Below are positions 22,603 through 22,609 of a DNA stretch of 22,609 bases, piece by piece; position 1 is the first letter of the stretch; every line of letters begins with the position of its first letter. Origin of the DNA: a virus; the IMG/VR virus record IMGVR_UViG_3300044678_001381, positions 1-22,609 of that record; one strand, 5' to 3'. The notes beneath the pieces were generated by a model. It searched no databases. It was not told the origin of the DNA and saw nothing but the letters and a program-made list of their open reading frames with translations. Both the position numbers and the translations under genes were made by a program.

Positions 22603-22609
22603 TCTACGA
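22473..22609 (+). CDS. HNH endonuclease domain in the -1 frame (partial, runs off window)
   Basis: Read in the frame -1 to the preceding gene, codons from 22473 give an uninterrupted Arg/Lys-rich helix (residues RWRRKKLALLAARG) followed by Cys-x2-Cys (CEDCG, codons 22557-22571) and LHHLIY (from 22590), which is the classic HNH pattern: zinc Cys pair, then the His-His catalytic motif after a strand. The domain is cut by the window end, so the second Cys pair and the last His lie outside. It has no start codon or ribosome site of its own, so it must be reached by a frameshift at A9 or by an extra A in the true sequence. HNH nucleases cut DNA using a divalent metal; the target here is unknown. 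Confidence 0.75.

Noticed and set aside
1-22609. CRISPR array, insertion sequence or lysis cassette
   Set aside because: No regularly spaced direct repeats, transposase motifs, holin-like short membrane genes paired with a lysozyme, or endolysin domains were found.

Overview
This window is most simply read as the late (head and tail) half of a temperate tailed phage or prophage, followed by its integration and lysogeny region and the first gene of a probable early region. The host is inferred, not shown. Cysteine-rich structural proteins, an EF-hand in the tape measure and several conserved proteins without a clear family fit a planctomycete, at moderate confidence. The phage belongs to the lambda-like GpA-terminase lineage. 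No tail sheath or baseplate wedge gene is visible, so a long non-contractile tail (siphovirus) is the best guess.

Positions 56-8929 form the head module: a small unknown gene, a terminase small subunit candidate, a GpA-family large terminase, a four-cysteine zinc-finger protein, a gpW-like joining protein, a lambda-type portal, a prohead protease fused to the major capsid protein, a putative decoration protein and the first neck proteins. Positions 8926-19678 form the tail module: a completion protein, a putative tube protein, an unknown 221-aa protein, a 661-aa tape measure with one canonical EF-hand, three small proteins, a 625-aa hub-like protein, a 125-aa protein, a 529-aa protein with 40 cysteines in four divergent modules, and a 625-aa glycosyltransferase-methyltransferase fusion. 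Almost every junction is an ATGA, TAATG or short overlap. The only real gaps are 3111-3173 and 7269-7398, and both hold hairpins.

A terminator at 19704-19756 separates this plus-strand operon from a convergent minus-strand operon: integrase, a 37-aa membrane peptide and a 102-aa zinc-ribbon membrane protein. Just upstream of the integrase lies the 3' half of a tRNA-Val(GAC) gene (21187-21233), the expected attachment site. Next come a 79-nt strongly structured element, a small HTH repressor flanked by two matching operators (GTATC-N6-GATAC), and a Rho-independent terminator.

The last gene (from 21736) carries an N-terminal beta-rich domain and reads into an HNH nuclease domain only if the frame shifts by -1 at a run of nine A. 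It runs off the window. No lysis genes, recognisable tail fibre, rRNA, complete tRNA or CRISPR array were seen. Whether sequence right of 21233 is phage (site = attP) or host/island (site = attR) cannot be decided here.
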